A stretch of DNA of 14,706 nt, from assembly GCA_020344865.1 (NCBI GenBank), contig CP070830.1:2500731-2515436 (forward strand), given 5' to 3'. Positions 13,793 to 14,706 of the stretch are shown piece after piece. Position numbers and translations under genes: made by a program. The notes below the pieces were generated by a model, which ran no database searches, was not told the DNA's origin, and saw only the letters and a list, made by a program, of their open reading frames with translations. The stretch's first letter is position 1; each line of letters starts with the position of its first letter. The stretch comes from Planctomycetota bacterium. Its GTDB lineage: Bacteria > Planctomycetota > Phycisphaerae > Sedimentisphaerales > Anaerobacaceae.

Positions 13793-14706
13793 TTATACTT
13801 TTATATCCTCTGCGAATGTTACGCTAAGGACCTCTTCTGCGGTAGTTAAACCCTGCATCAAGTTACTTACACCGCTTTCAAGCAAACCGCCGTAGCCTTT
13901 TTGACGGGACATTGCTCTTATCTTTGACTCACTGCCGCCGTTAATCAGAACCTCCCGCATTTCATTATCCAAAACCAGAAACTCAAATATGGGTAGCCTG
14001 CCCGAATAACCTGCTCCGTCGCAGGCCTTACAGCCTTTGCCGTGGTAAAATACAGTGTCCTTGGCCTTTTCGGGCTCAACCTTCAGGCGTTTTAAAACTT
14101 CCTGACTGAGTTTCACGGGCTCCTTGCAATGCTCACATATCCTGCGCACCAGCCGTTGAGCAACAACCAAATTGAGGCTTGAAGCCAGCAGATATGGCTC
14201 AACGCCCATATACACAAATCTGCTTATCGCGCTGGGCGCATCGTTGGTATGAAATGTGCTCAAAACCAAATGGCCCGTCAAAGACGCTTTTATAGCAATC
14301 TCAACCGTTTCCTTGTCTCTGATTTCACCAATTAAAATTATGTCAGGGTCCTGTCTCAAGATAGCCCGCAGACACAGTGCAAAATCGAGGTCAATCTCGG
14401 GTTTTATCTGAATCTGGTTTATTCCGGCAAGACGATACTCGACCGGGTCCTCAACGGTCGTTATGTTTTTCTTTGGGTCTTTCACATAGTTCAGCGCCGA
14501 GTACAGAGTGGTACTTTTACCGCTGCCTGTTGGACCGGTCACGACAATTATGCCATGCGGCTGCGACAATACACTCTTAAATTCTTCAAGAAGCTCCGCC
14601 CCAAACCCGAGTTTGTCAAGGGCATGACATGCTGACGACGGGTCCAGTATTCGCATCACGACCTTTTCACCGTATATCGTTGGAATTACCGACACTCGGA
14701 CATCTA
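13793..14706 (-). CDS. pilB: PilB/GspE assembly ATPase, N-terminal half outside the window
   Basis: The visible 304 codons are the C-terminal ATPase half; the frame continues past the window edge ('DVRVSVIPTIYGEK' begins it), and family members are usually 500-570 residues. Counting from the GTG at 14695: Walker A is GPTGSGKST (54-62), the Asp box is 'TVEDPVEYRLAGINQ' (80-94), Walker B is 'DPDIILIGEIRD' (116-127) and the His box is 'HLVLSTFHTNDA' (142-153). A zinc-binding tetracysteine motif (CEHC at 187-190 and CKAC at 222-225) marks the GspE/PilB extension branch and argues against PilT, which lacks it. The enzyme hydrolyses ATP in the cytoplasm and powers filament assembly through PilC. 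The GTG is internal to the gene, not its start. Confidence 0.95.
   Translation of the reverse strand, partial: DVRVSVIPTIYGEKVVMRILDPSSACHALDKLGFGAELLEEFKSVLSQPHGIIVVTGPTGSGKSTTLYSALNYVKDPKKNITTVEDPVEYRLAGINQIQIKPEIDLDFALCLRAILRQDPDIILIGEIRDKETVEIAIKASLTGHLVLSTFHTNDAPSAISRFVYMGVEPYLLASSLNLVVAQRLVRRICEHCKEPVKLSQEVLKRLKVEPEKAKDTVFYHGKGCKACDGAGYSGRLPIFEFLVLDNEMREVLINGGSESKIRAMSRQKGYGGLLESGVSNLMQGLTTAEEVLSVTFAEDIKV

Noticed and set aside
13793..14695. A complete ATPase gene starting at GTG 14695
   Set aside because: The frame stays open to the window edge and family-typical residues lie before the GTG, so the real start is outside the window.

Overview
The window carries most of a type IV filament locus (type IV pilus or the closely related type II secretion system) on the minus strand. 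It is followed, at the low-coordinate end, by two unrelated envelope genes. A secretin and PilM/N/O proteins imply a bacterium with two membranes. The pilin set with two large PilX/GspK-like proteins, the neighbouring DUF4139 protein and the roughly balanced base composition make me think of the Planctomycetota (Phycisphaerae-like lineages). That assignment is an impression from protein style, not something the sequence proves.

Reading the minus strand in the direction of transcription (high to low coordinates): an assembly ATPase PilB/GspE whose N-terminal half lies outside the window (13793-14706), then the inner-membrane platform PilC/GspF (12350-13561). A filament subunit block follows: a 130-residue major pilin/GspG-like protein (11854-12246), a PilV/GspI-like pseudopilin (11243-11770), a PilW/GspJ-like pseudopilin (10708-11217), and two tandem, related, large PilX/GspK-like proteins (9457-10674 and 8150-9403). 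After a 372-base gap comes the alignment/secretin block: PilM (6659-7777), PilN (6016-6657), PilO (5436-6005), a ParA/MinD-type ATPase (4568-5401), a PilP/GspC-like protein (3799-4581) and a PilQ/GspD secretin (2264-3685). No retraction ATPase (PilT) or complete prepilin peptidase (PilD) gene is present.

A strong 15-bp bidirectional hairpin (2196-2233) separates the secretin from a convergent plus-strand gene for an MscS-family mechanosensitive channel (1039-2175). A minus-strand gene for a secreted DUF4139 protein (1-856) diverges from the channel gene and runs off the window.

How it works together, from family knowledge: PilB hydrolyses ATP and drives PilC, which pushes pilin monomers into a filament. 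The pseudopilins and the two large PilX-like proteins probably form its initiating tip. PilM (cytoplasm), PilN and PilO (inner membrane) and PilP (periplasm) connect the motor to the secretin pore. The least ordinary parts are the ParA-like ATPase translated in overlap with the PilP-like gene, the duplicated PilX-like proteins with long beta-rich ectodomains, the strong GC hairpin just after the major pilin gene, and a short reading frame after the last PilX-like stop that resembles the start of a prepilin peptidase.
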